NCBI GenBank assembly: GCA_965178125.1
Contig: CBCXTV010000016.1
Span: 1 to 31,360 of the forward strand
Reading direction: 5' to 3'
Length of the DNA: 31,360 bases
DNA from: Bilabrum cf. latius
Lineage: Eukaryota; Bigyra: Bicosoecida; Bigyra; Bicosoecida
The notes beneath the pieces are model-generated. The model was given only the letters and a program-made list of their open reading frames with translations. It had not been told where the DNA came from and made no database searches. The translations under genes were made by a program, and so were the position numbers. The first letter of the stretch is position 1; the number at the start of each line of letters is the position of its first letter. Below, one piece after another: positions 16,809-26,217 of the stretch.

Positions 16809-18476
16809 ATGTCGTCCTCGACTGGGCAAGCTGTGGAGCATCCGACGAAGCGCCGTCGCTTTTCCGTGAAGCGACCGCCCGCGGTGGCGTCAGCGCGTGT
16901 GCCCGTGCACGAGCCGGTCTTGCCTGAGTCTCAGGCGAGCTCCGCCGCTCCGTCTGTGCACCCATCTCCGTCTGCCGCCCAAGCCGCAGACAGTGTTGAC
17001 GGTGCGCGCCGACGCGACATTGCCCTCGGGGCTGTCGCAGATCAATCCGCGAGCAGCTCTCTGGATCACGCTGCGTACACAAAGTTGTGGCTACGCCTGT
17101 CGCGATGGGTCGTGTCGAGTGGGACGGCGGCGGAGAAGACTGTATGGGCGACCCACGGTTTACGCCGCGAGCCCGGCAGTGTCCTGCGCGATGACCAGTG
17201 CGCGCTGCTGCGCCGTTTTCTGGATAGTCGGTCCGATCTTCCGGAATGTGTGCAGCAGGTTGGCGCGTGTCTCATCCGCGGCCACCGGTCTGGCTCCCAA
17301 GGCGTCCAAGGCGGTGCTTCTGAGAGCCGTCCCGCGACGCGTTTGTTTTTGTTGAATGGGCCATGGGGGCTTGTGCCTTCCTTGATTTTTCAACCAGGCA
17401 ACCCGGCAGTGGACGTCGACACGGTTGCGATGTCTGTGTCGTTATCGGCGTGGTTTACTGCGCTGCGTGTTGCCTTTCTTGCGTGGCTCATGCCCTTTGT
17501 GGAGCACTGGCGTGTTGTACAGTATGTGTGGTGCGCGGAAGTGTCGCCGACGACCATTCGTGCTCCCCACTCGCAAGCCCGTGTTCATTTTCACATTGCA
17601 TTGCGTGCGCCCTCGGCGGTGTTAGAGTACTTCACGGGGTGTATGTTTCAAAGAATATCCTCGCCCGTTGTGTCTTTGTGCGTCGCCGAACGTGTGCGTG
17701 GTGCTGCACGCGGTTTTCAAGGGTTTTTTTACGTGCAGGCGCCGAAGTTTGGTCGCGTAGACGGCGGTGGAAGTGTCGAGATGTTTCATGACTATCTCGT
17801 TCAAGCCGACTGGATTATACAGTTACTCCAGTCCGGCAAAATTTCCGTTGGTACTGCGCGTCGGCTGTCTGTGCGCGTAGTGCGAAATCTCCCAAACATG
17901 CTTCGAACCTTGGCGGCTTATGAATCGGCCACATCCGAGGCGAGTTTGGAAGCGCACGTACAGGCTGTCCAAGCAGAGTTGCGAGGAGGGATGTGCCCCT
18001 TTCGAGAGATAGACGTCGTCTCCGAGTGGTTAGCGGAGTTCAACCGTCTTGCATCCCGCTATCGCTTTTTAATTTTGGACGGCCCCTCCTGCGTCGGAAA
18101 GACGCAGTATGCATGCTCTTTGGCCCATACCGGCCATGTCTTTTTCTGTGATTGCCAACAAGCAACACAGCCCGATCTTCGGTGTTTTCGACCGCTGCAT
18201 GATGAGGTGATTGTGATGGATGAGGCTTCGGCATCCTTAGTCATCCACAACAAACGCCTCTTTCAGGCGCCTGCGGAGTGGGTGTCCTTGTCCCACACGG
18301 CGACGAATATGTACAGTTATCGCCAGTGGGTTCACCGCGCGAAGATTGTTGTTTGTTGCAACGATTGGAACGCGGGTTTAAATGTTTTGTCAGCGTCGGA
18401 GAGAGAGTGGATCCAGGACAACAGCCGGTATTATTATGCCGGTGAAGCGCTGTGGGTCCCGCGTACCGCGCTGTAA
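16809..18476 (+). CDS. rep: Rep-like initiator: HUH endonuclease plus SF3 helicase, 555 aa (intact)
   Basis: This is the likely replication initiator: nicking and joining of one strand by an HUH domain, and unwinding by a superfamily 3 helicase, as in eukaryotic CRESS-DNA and related plasmid Reps. The N-terminus has an NLS-like KRRRFSVKR (14-22) and a disordered Pro/Ser/Ala region. LFLLN (179-183) sits where motif I is expected. HFH (260-262) is the metal-binding HxH. YVQAPK (308-313) is the best candidate for the catalytic Tyr motif, although its spacing differs from YxxK. Helicase motifs are clear: Walker A GPSCVGKT (425-432), Walker B VIVMDEA with D471/E472, and motif C IVVCCND with N518. 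ATG 16809 was chosen because the in-frame extension to 16584 is broken by T-run differences in copies 1 and 3. Motif M1 and the palindrome cluster lie upstream. The host range is unknown. Confidence 0.85.
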   Translation: MSSSTGQAVEHPTKRRRFSVKRPPAVASARVPVHEPVLPESQASSAAPSVHPSPSAAQAADSVDGARRRDIALGAVADQSASSSLDHAAYTKLWLRLSRWVVSSGTAAEKTVWATHGLRREPGSVLRDDQCALLRRFLDSRSDLPECVQQVGACLIRGHRSGSQGVQGGASESRPATRLFLLNGPWGLVPSLIFQPGNPAVDVDTVAMSVSLSAWFTALRVAFLAWLMPFVEHWRVVQYVWCAEVSPTTIRAPHSQARVHFHIALRAPSAVLEYFTGCMFQRISSPVVSLCVAERVRGAARGFQGFFYVQAPKFGRVDGGGSVEMFHDYLVQADWIIQLLQSGKISVGTARRLSVRVVRNLPNMLRTLAAYESATSEASLEAHVQAVQAELRGGMCPFREIDVVSEWLAEFNRLASRYRFLILDGPSCVGKTQYACSLAHTGHVFFCDCQQATQPDLRCFRPLHDEVIVMDEASASLVIHNKRLFQAPAEWVSLSHTATNMYSYRQWVHRAKIVVCCNDWNAGLNVLSASEREWIQDNSRYYYAGEALWVPRTAL

Positions 18477-18924
18477 TTTTCTCTTGTGATTGAATCTATA
18501 TTTCGAAAGCGCGTTTCTTGGCAGGGAGAGGAACGCGTTTGCTGTGCGTCGGAGGTGCGTGTCCTGCAGACATTGTGGAGGGGAGTGTCGTCTTTGTATT
18601 TTTCGGTCGCCACATGCGGGCAGTATTCTGGGCCTAAATTCGTGTCCGAAACGTGGACGCGTTTTGCGATTTTCCCTGTGGGTCTCTGCCTCGTCATGGT
18701 TAACGAGGGGCGTGTTAGGCAGTCTGCCTGATCCGTGTCGGTTTCCTGCGGTCTACGTCCGTGAGAGGAGAGCGTGCAAAATTGTTGCTTGGCGGCCGCT
18801 GTGCGGACATGCGGTTTCCATGTCATGGTGTGTCCTGCAGTGAGCGGGCATCTGTGTAGACGTGTGGTCTGTGCATCATCTTGTCGCGGATGTGACGGCG
18901 GGAAAAATATTTTCTTCAATGTCG

Positions 18925-18934
18925 TTTTTTTTTT
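18925..18934. repeat. Poly-T tract, 10 nt (copy 2)
   Basis: The same site as the 72-T tract of copy 1, directly before motif M2. Confidence 0.9.
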
Positions 18935-18961
18935 CCCGTGCGCCCATGGTGGACTGCCGGT
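18935..18961 (+). promoter_or_regulatory. 28-nt upstream motif M2 (copy 2)
   Basis: Identical to 5222-5248; 134 bases before the ORF at 19095. Confidence 0.6.
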
Positions 18962-19094
18962 CATTGATTTCGGGTTGTCATGACGATTTGTCGCTTGGCC
19001 ATCTCACTTTCCCATGATATTTCGTCACTAATTTCAGACCTTCCTAGATGATTTCGAGTCGTGCATTCTTGTCGGGCGGCGAAACGGCGAGGTC

Positions 19095-19316
19095 ATGATT
19101 GCGCCAGTTGGCTTTTCGGACCCTGTCCCGTCTACCGGGCCCGTTTTAAATTGGCCGGCTTTTTTGGCGCGGTCCCGTCCGACTCGGCAACAGGTGTGCC
19201 ACACAGCCCGTCAAGGTAACTCCGCGAGAGGTACGCGGGAAGGCCCGCCACGGCCGCATCTCTGCGGACGCCCGCGTCGCAAGCGAAAGGTAGCTTCTCC
19301 TCCGCTCAGATTTTGA
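19095..19316 (+). CDS. 73-aa basic small ORF with NLS-like tail (copy 2)
   Basis: Same protein as 5382-5603, including the RRKRKV cluster. It is weakly supported and depends mainly on its position after motif M2. Confidence 0.3.
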   Translation: MIAPVGFSDPVPSTGPVLNWPAFLARSRPTRQQVCHTARQGNSARGTREGPPRPHLCGRPRRKRKVASPPLRF

Positions 19317-19560
19317 AGTTAAGGAACCTGTAGAAAGGCACCAGGACGCGGTCGACGTCGTCATCGTCAAACCGCAGCTCACCATGCACGACGTCTTGTA
19401 AGACGTCGCGTTCCACCTGCGTACGCACACGGCTGGCTGGCCCGACCCCCGCCCGCCCTCCGTCGCCTGCCTCCTCGTTATTGGGGTTTTTTGTTTTGCA
19501 AATACGACGTGAAGAAGGGGTCCGGACCTGGTCCTCTTGTGAAAAACCCAACTGGCGCAT
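19306..19560 (-). CDS. 84-aa minus-strand ORF, acidic C-terminus (copy 2)
   Basis: Identical to 5593-5847. The two copies do not differ here, so between-copy conservation gives no coding evidence. Confidence 0.25.
   Translation of the reverse strand: MRQLGFSQEDQVRTPSSRRICKTKNPNNEEAGDGGRAGVGPASRVRTQVERDVLQDVVHGELRFDDDDVDRVLVPFYRFLNFKI
19389..19408. repeat. 20-bp near-perfect palindrome (copy 2)
   Basis: Counterpart of 5676-5695, unchanged. Confidence 0.6.
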
Positions 19561-19753
19561 CCATCACCGTGTGTGTGTAAGGTAAGGTAAACTGCCGCAT
19601 GCATTGCTCCGTAGGCTGATAGAAAATGACGTGTCCATGACAGAATTTTGTTCCAAGTCGCACGAACCGAAAAATCCCCCATTTCCCTGGAAACCCTGCT
19701 TCTGGACGCGTGTTCGAATATAGATTGTCTTTTTCTCTCTACGGTCGGGAAGA

Positions 19754-19873
19754 CGGGCGGGCGGGTGAGCGGCCGGGCGGGCGCGCGCGCGGACCGGTGG
19801 GCAGGCGGGCGGGTTAGTGGGCGTCCGGATGGGCGGTGAGGCTAGCGCGCGGCCGGGTGGGCCCGCGGGTGTG
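19754..19873 (+). repeat. G-rich GGGC-type simple repeat block 1 (copy 2)
   Basis: Counterpart of 6041-6160, unchanged. The following 19874-20369 holds no recognised gene; 26 bases present in copy 1 near 6575-6600 are missing near 20275. Confidence 0.8.
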
Positions 19874-20369
19874 CAAGCGTGAAGGAGTAGATCGCGAGAG
19901 AGACTAGCGATTTGTTTTGGTATGGATCGCCAAGGGAAACACTGCCAACATTGCTCCGAATGGACCTAAATCGCGGAGAGGTTGTTTTCATTGCTGACGC
20001 ATGTTGCTCATTTTTTGCGGGAATCACGGTCCTGGACAATGAGTTTTGATTGCCGAAATCGGGCCGGATTTGGTCCATAGATCGCGACACTTCTGGCTAA
20101 TGGAGTCAAAGTGGACAAAGCTTCGATAAAATTCGTGAGAATCTCTGGGAATTTCTCTGACGCATGTGGCCAAATGCAGCACACTCTTCCCGGTCCGCAA
20201 AGGTGTGGCGCAGTCTACACGTAGAACGTTCTTGTGCGTTCGGTTGCTCGGTGCTTTTCCGCACCCGTGTAGTGCTTCTGCAGGAAAGTCGCGTGTGGCT
20301 GGGGCACTGTGTAGAGTGCCCCCCCCCGGAGGTGTGCTGGTCGGCGGTCCGCGCCGCGGGCCTATTTCA

Positions 20370-20468
20370 GCGGCCGGAAAACGGCCGCAAAAAATAGAGG
20401 AAAAAAAGGGGACCCAACAGTCGGGTCCCCCATTTTTGCCCCCGGTTTTGGTGCCGTTTTCCGGCCGC
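20370..20468. repeat. 99-bp foldback palindrome with nested hairpins (copy 2)
   Basis: Counterpart of 6682-6780, with both the outer 16-bp arms and the inner 8-bp hairpin intact. Confidence 0.85.
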
Positions 20469-20868
20469 GAAATGGTGGCCGTATTCTGGGCCCAATTTCG
20501 CGTCCGCCAGGTGGACGCGTTTTGCGGTCCTCCCTGTGGGTCTGTGCCTCGTCATGGTAAACGAGGGGCGTCTGAGGCAGTCTGCGTTATCCGTGTCGGT
20601 GCCCTGTGGCACAAGTCCGTCACAGGAGAGCGCGCCAAATTGTTGTCTAGCACCCGCCGTGCTGGCGTGTGGTTTTGCGGTCCTGGTGTGTCCTGTAGGG
20701 TGCGGGCATTTGTGTAGACCTGTGGTCTGTGTATGACATTGTTGCGGAAGCGAGGGCGGGAAAAATATTTTTATCTCATAGTTTCTTCTCTTTTGCGTGC
20801 GCCCATGGTAAGCTGCCGGTCCTTGATATGCGATTTTCAGGACAATACGGAGATTGGCCATGTCATTG
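20462..20868 (+). repeat. Diverged direct repeat R2 (copy 2)
   Basis: Counterpart of 6774-7180; contains motif M3. Confidence 0.8.
20795..20820 (+). promoter_or_regulatory. 28-nt upstream motif M3 (copy 2)
   Basis: Identical to 7107-7132; 217 bases before ATG 21037. Confidence 0.65.
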
Positions 20869-21036
20869 TCCCATGTCTGCGTGGAACAGCATGAGCGTAT
20901 CATGGCATTGTTTTCTCGCATGCATCTTTTCCAAGTGATCATTCATTCCTCTCCGAAATGTTGGTGCTCGCATTCAGACGTCGTTTGATTGCGTCTTTTT
21001 GTCGCCCCATCCCGAGTTTCCTCTTCATCCGTGGGT

Positions 21037-21486
21037 ATGGCGTGGTATGGAAGTGCTTCGCCCATTTCTCCGGCTGATGAAGCGGAAGAGGTGGTGGACA
21101 TGCCGGCGTCCTCAAGCGCTGCTGGCGAAAAGGTGAGCGACCCGTCCGCATGGGTGCGCTCATATATGCGCTCGTGTGAAGCGCAGTACAGGAGATGGGT
21201 GCAGTCGCTCCACGACTCGAGGGACGAGGGCGTGAAATATCAGTGGTGGACAGACGCTGAGTTTCGCAAAGCCGGCGTACCGCCGCGGTTGCCGTGTGAG
21301 AGCCCTGCCTTCGGGACGGAGAAAGGGTTGCCATGGATTGTTTTCCATAAGCACCCTGATCTGGTGCCCATCGGCCACGCCGAGTGGCAAGAATTCAATC
21401 GGCGCATTCGGTGGCTCGGATGTACGCCGACCCAGGGCGTCGAACTCCGACGTCGTGCTCGCGAAGTCGGTGTCAAATGGCCGTAA
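21037..21486 (+). CDS. 149-aa Trp-rich protein of unknown function (copy 2)
   Basis: Same protein as 7349-7798, with the same stop-start overlap with the following Cys-rich ORF. Confidence 0.55.
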   Translation: MAWYGSASPISPADEAEEVVDMPASSSAAGEKVSDPSAWVRSYMRSCEAQYRRWVQSLHDSRDEGVKYQWWTDAEFRKAGVPPRLPCESPAFGTEKGLPWIVFHKHPDLVPIGHAEWQEFNRRIRWLGCTPTQGVELRRRAREVGVKWP

Positions 21487-21758
21487 AACGCCATGACGCC
21501 TTTGTGTTCGTGACGACCGGCATGAAACAGACAGTGCCGGGCAACGCGAACTTTGTTTGTATAGCTTGTTTTTTTCAATGTATAGTGCGTGCTTGTGTCC
21601 CGCAACAAACCTTGAGCATCCGTTGTCATTGCGGTTCGGATGGAAAGATCCGTTGCCGGAGTCCTGATGATGCTTACTGCAGGGCTTGTCGGACAACATG
21701 TCTGTGCAGAAGGCAATTTCATATGTTTACTCGCTCTGTCAGAATTTGGTCTTGGTGA
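21477..21758 (+). CDS. 93-aa Cys-rich ORF, possible zinc-binding protein (copy 2)
   Basis: ATG 21477 overlaps the stop of the Trp-rich gene by 10 bases, an arrangement that would suit coupled translation. From about residue 26 it is dense in cysteine: VCIACFFQC, then IRCHCGSDGKIRC, then YCRACRTTCLC. The CxxC-type spacings could bind zinc. Copy 1 loses the last cluster by an indel. I recognise no family, and the two copies disagree, so the gene remains doubtful. Confidence 0.35.
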   Translation: MAVKRHDAFVFVTTGMKQTVPGNANFVCIACFFQCIVRACVPQQTLSIRCHCGSDGKIRCRSPDDAYCRACRTTCLCRRQFHMFTRSVRIWSW

Positions 21759-21796
21759 TTGTCACACGAAAAGAATTGACCGGCCGCGACCATACC

Positions 21797-21821
21797 GTGT
21801 GTGTGTGTGTGTGTGTGTGTG
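21797..21821. repeat. GT microsatellite, 12.5 repeats (copy 2)
   Basis: Twenty-five bases of alternating GT against fifteen in copy 1: a five-repeat length change. The remainder of 21759-22115 has no recognised gene. Confidence 0.9.
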
Positions 21822-22115
21822 AAAGTGTTATCATTTTTTGATCGATCCACCAATGTGGCTAGTCTCATTTCTCGGAAGCAGTCCATTCGGATTTGCATGA
21901 GTTCCGTGCACGACACTGCATTGGCTGTTTTTTTCCGTCACCTTTCGTAGCCGATCACATGCTTGTGCCATCAGGGAGTCGGACGGGCAAGTGTGTCTGC
22001 ATCTGTGGCGCATGTGAAAAGAAGCGCAAAGCGCGATGGATAATGTCATTAACAATGCCTTCCTGCATTGGTATGTGAATGTTCGAGAAAGGGACTGATC
22101 ATTGTTTTCTTTTTC

Positions 22116-22310
22116 ATGTCTCGCCGTGCGCCCAAGGAGAGCTGCCGGTGGAAACAAGTTGTTGCTTTCATCACGTCTTTTTTTTTTGCGGAGGTGCACA
22201 TGGTGATGGAAACTTGCAGCTCTGATCTTCTTCCAATCTTGGTCATGCTCGTCACAGCGGTAGCATTGATTGGTACAGGCATGGTGTTTTCGCAGCAAGT
22301 GCGAGAGTGA
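22116..22310 (+). CDS. 64-aa ORF with C-terminal membrane segment (copy 2)
   Basis: Counterpart of 8417-8608. Here +1 and +2 indels change a short middle stretch (QVVAFITSFFF) but restore the frame, so the hydrophobic LLPILVMLVTAVALIGTGMVF tail is kept, with one F-to-L change. Confidence 0.3.
   Translation: MSRRAPKESCRWKQVVAFITSFFFAEVHMVMETCSSDLLPILVMLVTAVALIGTGMVFSQQVRE
22122..22150 (+). promoter_or_regulatory. 28-nt upstream motif M4 (copy 2)
   Basis: Identical to 8423-8451; upstream of the broken Cys/His-cluster gene at 22540. Confidence 0.7.
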
Positions 22311-22539
22311 TGTTGCAGGTCACTTCCCTATGAGAAACGGGCGTTCACGCGGGGCGAGAGACGCTAATGAGCAGGCGGCACGGTGGACCTTCGGCTAGAG
22401 GTGCGAACAGTCGGGCGAGCGGACGGGCGGTCTTCGGGCCTAGAACCGAGCGTGAGTTATATGTGTTTCGCATGATTTTTTTCAGCGAGTGTCAGAGCGT
22501 CCCGAAACGATCCGCGCGCAATAAACCCGCGAGCGTATC

Positions 22540-23194
22540 ATGGCTTCTCGGTCGTGCGCGATTGAGGGATGCTCGAACGTCGCTGCGGTCCGCTGCTTGG
22601 CTGTCGGCGGACCTTACTGTGGGGCGCACTGCAGTTGTGAGGGACACAGCATCGACTCTCGCGCCCCGGCGCGCGTCGTGGAGTTTAGGGGTCACAACTC
22701 AGGCGCTCCTTGCATGGAATTCGGTATGAGGCGCTTTGGGAACTCCGTGATTGCGGCACGTATTTGGTGTATGATGAAAAGATGTTGTGCCTCGCGTACA
22801 ACATCGAATCTGTCACTGGTGCGATGAAGTTCGTGATTGCGGTGTTTGCGGCGCGTCTTGCATGGGGACACGTTGCCCACGGAGCATCGCGCATGTGTCG
22901 CGGTGGCTTGGACAACGTTGTCCGAAGCGCTGGGGAGCGACTCGAAGGGGTCGCATGCTCGAGAGTTTGCGGTCAATCTATGAATGCGCAGACGTTGCTG
23001 ACGTCGGGATGCGAGTTGCCCGCATGTGGGCGCGGGCGTTGACTCCGATCTCGTCGTTGTCAGCGAGCTCGAGCGCGGCCTCCTCGTCGCGCGAGCGCAC
23101 GCCGCCACCACTTCGGTCGTCGAGTGTTGCAGCAGCGATGGCGGAGGTAATATCGGCATGCGTACTTGTAGCGGGGACACGGCATGGCTTTTAG
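22540..23194 (+). pseudogene. Cys/His-cluster gene, broken by multiple indels (copy 2)
   Basis: Counterpart of the intact 8828-9478. The N-terminal Cys/His cluster is still read, but a one-base loss after GACACAGC near 22650 shifts the frame. Further insertions follow (TTT near 22684, G near 22864, A near 22936, A near 22975) and a one-base loss near 22987. The C-terminal part reads again in the original frame near the end. Upstream, 22350-22410 also has small insertions. This density of change is far above the rest of the unit. Confidence 0.7.
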
Positions 23195-23336
23195 GAACAT
23201 TGCAGTCATCTCCTTTGAGTGATCTGGGGTACTTTCCTCGAGCATTTTTCTGGCCTTTTCATACGAGCGTGGAGTTTTTCTGAGGAGGCATCCACCGCGC
23301 AACAGTTTGCTTATGACAGGGAATGTCTGACATTTC

Positions 23337-24042
23337 CGGGCGGGTGGGCGGCCCGGAGTGCGGGCGCGCGGGCGGGCCTGTTCGCGGGCAGGCGGGCGGA
23401 GGACGGGCGGGCGGGCGGGCAGGCGGGCGGGCGGGCGAGTGGTCGGGCGAGCGATCGGGTGGGTGCGCGGGCGATCGGGCGGGCGGGGGAGCGGGCAGAA
23501 AGCCGAGGGGCTATCCGGTGGAGCTGTTGGGCCGGCGAGCCCGCGGGTCGCCACGCGTACGCGCGTGGGCGCGCGCGGGTGTGCGCAAGCAGGCGAGCGC
23601 GCGCACGCGTGGGCAGGCAGGCTCGCGGGCGGACGGGTCGGCTGGCTGTCGGACGGGCGGACGGACGGGCGGCCGGGTGGGCGGGAGCGAGCGTGCGCGA
23701 GTGGATTGGTGTAGGCGGGCGGGCGCGCGGGCTAGCCAGCGGGTTCGCGAGCGGGCGGGCCACGGGCGGACGGAGGCGCGAGCGGGCAAACCGGCCAACG
23801 GGCCTGAGGGCCGGCGAGCGGGCTGGCGGGTGGGCGCCCGGGCGGGCCGGTGGGCGGGCCTCTGGGCGGACGCACGGTCGAGTGGGCGGGCAGGCGTGCG
23901 GGCAATTGGGTGAAAGGGCGGGCGGGTGCACGCGGGTGGGCGGACGAAAGGGCGAGCGGGCGAGCGGTCGTACGGGCGGGCGGGCGGGCAGACGGGCGGA
24001 CGGGCGAGCGGGCGGGCGCGCGGGCGGGTCGCCACGGGCGGA
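23337..24042 (+). repeat. G-rich GGGC-type simple repeat block 2 (copy 2)
   Basis: Counterpart of 9620-10325, with no difference seen. Confidence 0.9.
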
Positions 24043-24070
24043 GTGTATCCATTCAGTGGTCTTTTTTTTC

Positions 24071-24098
24071 CGCCGTGCGCCCTCGTGAGCTGCCGGTG
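24071..24098 (+). promoter_or_regulatory. 28-nt upstream motif M5 (copy 2)
   Basis: Identical to 10354-10381; 124 bases before ATG 24222. Confidence 0.7.
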
Positions 24099-24221
24099 TT
24101 TTGTCCAGAAATATGAATCTGAACGCGGGAAGGACCGAGCATTTTTTCTTCTTGGATTCATACCCAGGTCTCCAGCGCCTCTATATACAAAACATGGCTT
24201 GGGCCTTGGAAAGAAAAGGTG

Positions 24222-25328
24222 ATGGCGACAAGCAGCGTCGACCAGGCGTCGATCACGGAGGCGGTCGCGAGGGCGGACATTCCGGCAGAGCTGGTCTCCG
24301 AGGCGGAGATAGCGAACGCGCCGGAAATGCCCGCCGCAACGGCAAGCCGGGTGACGACTGAGAGCGGCACGACCCTAGGCGCCTATCTCATGGTCGATGA
24401 ATTGCCGTCATACGCACGGCGTTTTAAGGGCATGCCTGGCGACGTTCCGCCGTGGCCGCCCACGGCCCAGAGGCCAGCCGGGCCCCTGGCTTGGCGAGGC
24501 GGTATGGGCCGTTTCATGTGGGACGGCGTGGAGAACGCGCCGGCCCCGCACATCCGGCGGTGGCGCGGAACTAATCCAGTCATCGCTCTGGATGCTGGTC
24601 GGACCCGAAGCTTCACTCGTTGGGTCGCCGCAGGCGGTTCGATAGGGCGACGCGACGCCCGACCGATTACAGCGGTCCATACCTTGTGGGAATGGATCGC
24701 GACCCGACCGCGGTTGGTGAATGGCATTCTTCGCGGTGCCATAGACCGCCCGGAGGGTTCTTTTTCTCCCCTCGGTTTCTATGTGCGATTCGATTTGCCC
24801 GCGGCAGACAGGATCGCCACGGATTTCGACGAGACCCGGTTCCGAACGAGCTTCCATGGTACAGCGCTGGAAGTACTTCACCGCATTGTTTTTGGCGGTC
24901 TCGCGACCGGGTGGGCTCGGAATTTTGAGGCCGGGCGGGAGTTGCAGGGAATTTATACATTCGCGCCTCAACGTGCGCATCTTTTGTCGTCGTATATATT
25001 GTACAGTGCCCTCGACGACTCGGGGTGGTTGTATGGTCCTTTTTTAGAGGTCCGCAGTCCACACGATGATCCGCAAAAGCGGAAAACCGTCCTGCGCCGA
25101 TCAGGCGGAGGGGACCGCCACCAGTGGATCTCCTACCCCGATAGCACTTTTCCCACGCATGTCTGGGTGCACATTGTGCACGTGTCAACGCTGTACTTGC
25201 ATCCCGCAGACGCGGGTGTGTCTCTGTACGCGGAACCGGCATTCCAGCATTCGCTGGAAGTACACCCAGACGCAAGCTGGGAATACCTTTTGCATGCGAG
25301 TAGGCAGGCAGCGGACGTGGTTGTCTAA
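24222..25328 (+). CDS. 368-aa protein with possible ADP-ribosyltransferase-like domain (copy 2)
   Basis: Same protein as 10505-11611; the only difference I noticed is a silent CTA/CTG change. The stability of this gene contrasts with the broken neighbour upstream. Confidence 0.6.
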   Translation: MATSSVDQASITEAVARADIPAELVSEAEIANAPEMPAATASRVTTESGTTLGAYLMVDELPSYARRFKGMPGDVPPWPPTAQRPAGPLAWRGGMGRFMWDGVENAPAPHIRRWRGTNPVIALDAGRTRSFTRWVAAGGSIGRRDARPITAVHTLWEWIATRPRLVNGILRGAIDRPEGSFSPLGFYVRFDLPAADRIATDFDETRFRTSFHGTALEVLHRIVFGGLATGWARNFEAGRELQGIYTFAPQRAHLLSSYILYSALDDSGWLYGPFLEVRSPHDDPQKRKTVLRRSGGGDRHQWISYPDSTFPTHVWVHIVHVSTLYLHPADAGVSLYAEPAFQHSLEVHPDASWEYLLHASRQAADVVV

Positions 25329-25396
25329 GAAGGATACGTGTCCTCTGCTGCGATGGAATGCGATGGACTGTGATCGCGTGCATGGAAAATCCACAT

Positions 25397-25424
25397 CGCC
25401 GTGCGCCCACGTGAGCTGCCGGTG
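25397..25424 (+). promoter_or_regulatory. 28-nt upstream motif M6 (copy 2)
   Basis: Identical to 11680-11707. Confidence 0.7.
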
Positions 25425-25540
25425 TACCCTTGGCATGTCTCACTTGGTCAATGTTATGATGACGACATGCAGGAAATGGTGAAAGCGCGTGACGCTTCAC
25501 TAGCACGAGCTCATGCCCACGCTTCCATCTAGAGACACAT

Positions 25541-25568
25541 CGCCGTGCGCCCACGTGAGCTGCCGGTG
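25541..25568 (+). promoter_or_regulatory. 28-nt upstream motif M7 (copy 2)
   Basis: Identical to 11824-11851; 492 bases before the leader ORF at 26060. Confidence 0.7.
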
Positions 25569-25648
25569 TCGCGTTTGCATGTGTGAGTTGCTCAATTTTC
25601 TCATGATGGAATTCATCACAGTAAGAATTGGCATGCGACTGGGCAGGT

Positions 25649-25995
25649 GAGCGGGGAGCCGAGCGGGCGGGCGGACGGGCGGACGGGCCAGCGGGTGGAC
25701 GGGAGGGCGGGCTAGCGGGCGGGCGGGCGGGCGGACGGCGGGGCGGACGGGCCGGTGCGCGGGCGAACGGACGGGCTTGCAGGCGGGCGGGCGGGCGCGC
25801 GAGCTGATGGACGGAATGACACGCGGGTGGGCGGGAGGGCGGGCGGGCAGGTGGGCGGGCGGGCGAGCGGGGGGGCGGGCGGGCGGACGAGCTCATGTGC
25901 GGGTAGACCAAGGGCGAACGGGAGAACGGGCGGGCGGGCAGGAGGGCCGGCGGGCGGGCGGGCGGGTGGACTTGCGGACGAGCGGGTGGGCGGGA
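25649..25995 (+). repeat. G-rich GGGC-type simple repeat block 3 (copy 2)
   Basis: Counterpart of 11932-12278. Confidence 0.9.
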
Positions 25996-26059
25996 ACCAG
26001 CGGACGCAGACTCTTTTGCAGAACGGAGTCGTTCCTTGTTCTCGTGGATTTTTGGTTGT

Positions 26060-26197
26060 ATGATGGCGACCCCAGGCACATTCCACGAAGAAGTCGAAGC
26101 AGGAAAAGCCCAAGGTAGAGGGCGGAAGTTCACCATGGCTGAGTCCGCAATCGCGGGGAAAGGGAATCCCAAGTTCTATGATGCCGCGATTACCTAG
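26060..26197 (+). CDS. 45-aa leader ORF upstream of transposase (copy 2)
   Basis: Same as 12343-12480. Confidence 0.25.
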   Translation: MMATPGTFHEEVEAGKAQGRGRKFTMAESAIAGKGNPKFYDAAIT

Positions 26198-26217
26198 GCC
26201 AAACGCTTATTCCGGAA

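Larger units (their letters stand above)
18604..19003 (+). repeat. Diverged direct repeat R1 (copy 2)
   Basis: The counterpart of 4829-5290, shorter because the poly-T tract is only 10 bases. Its partner R2 is at 20462-20868. Confidence 0.8.
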
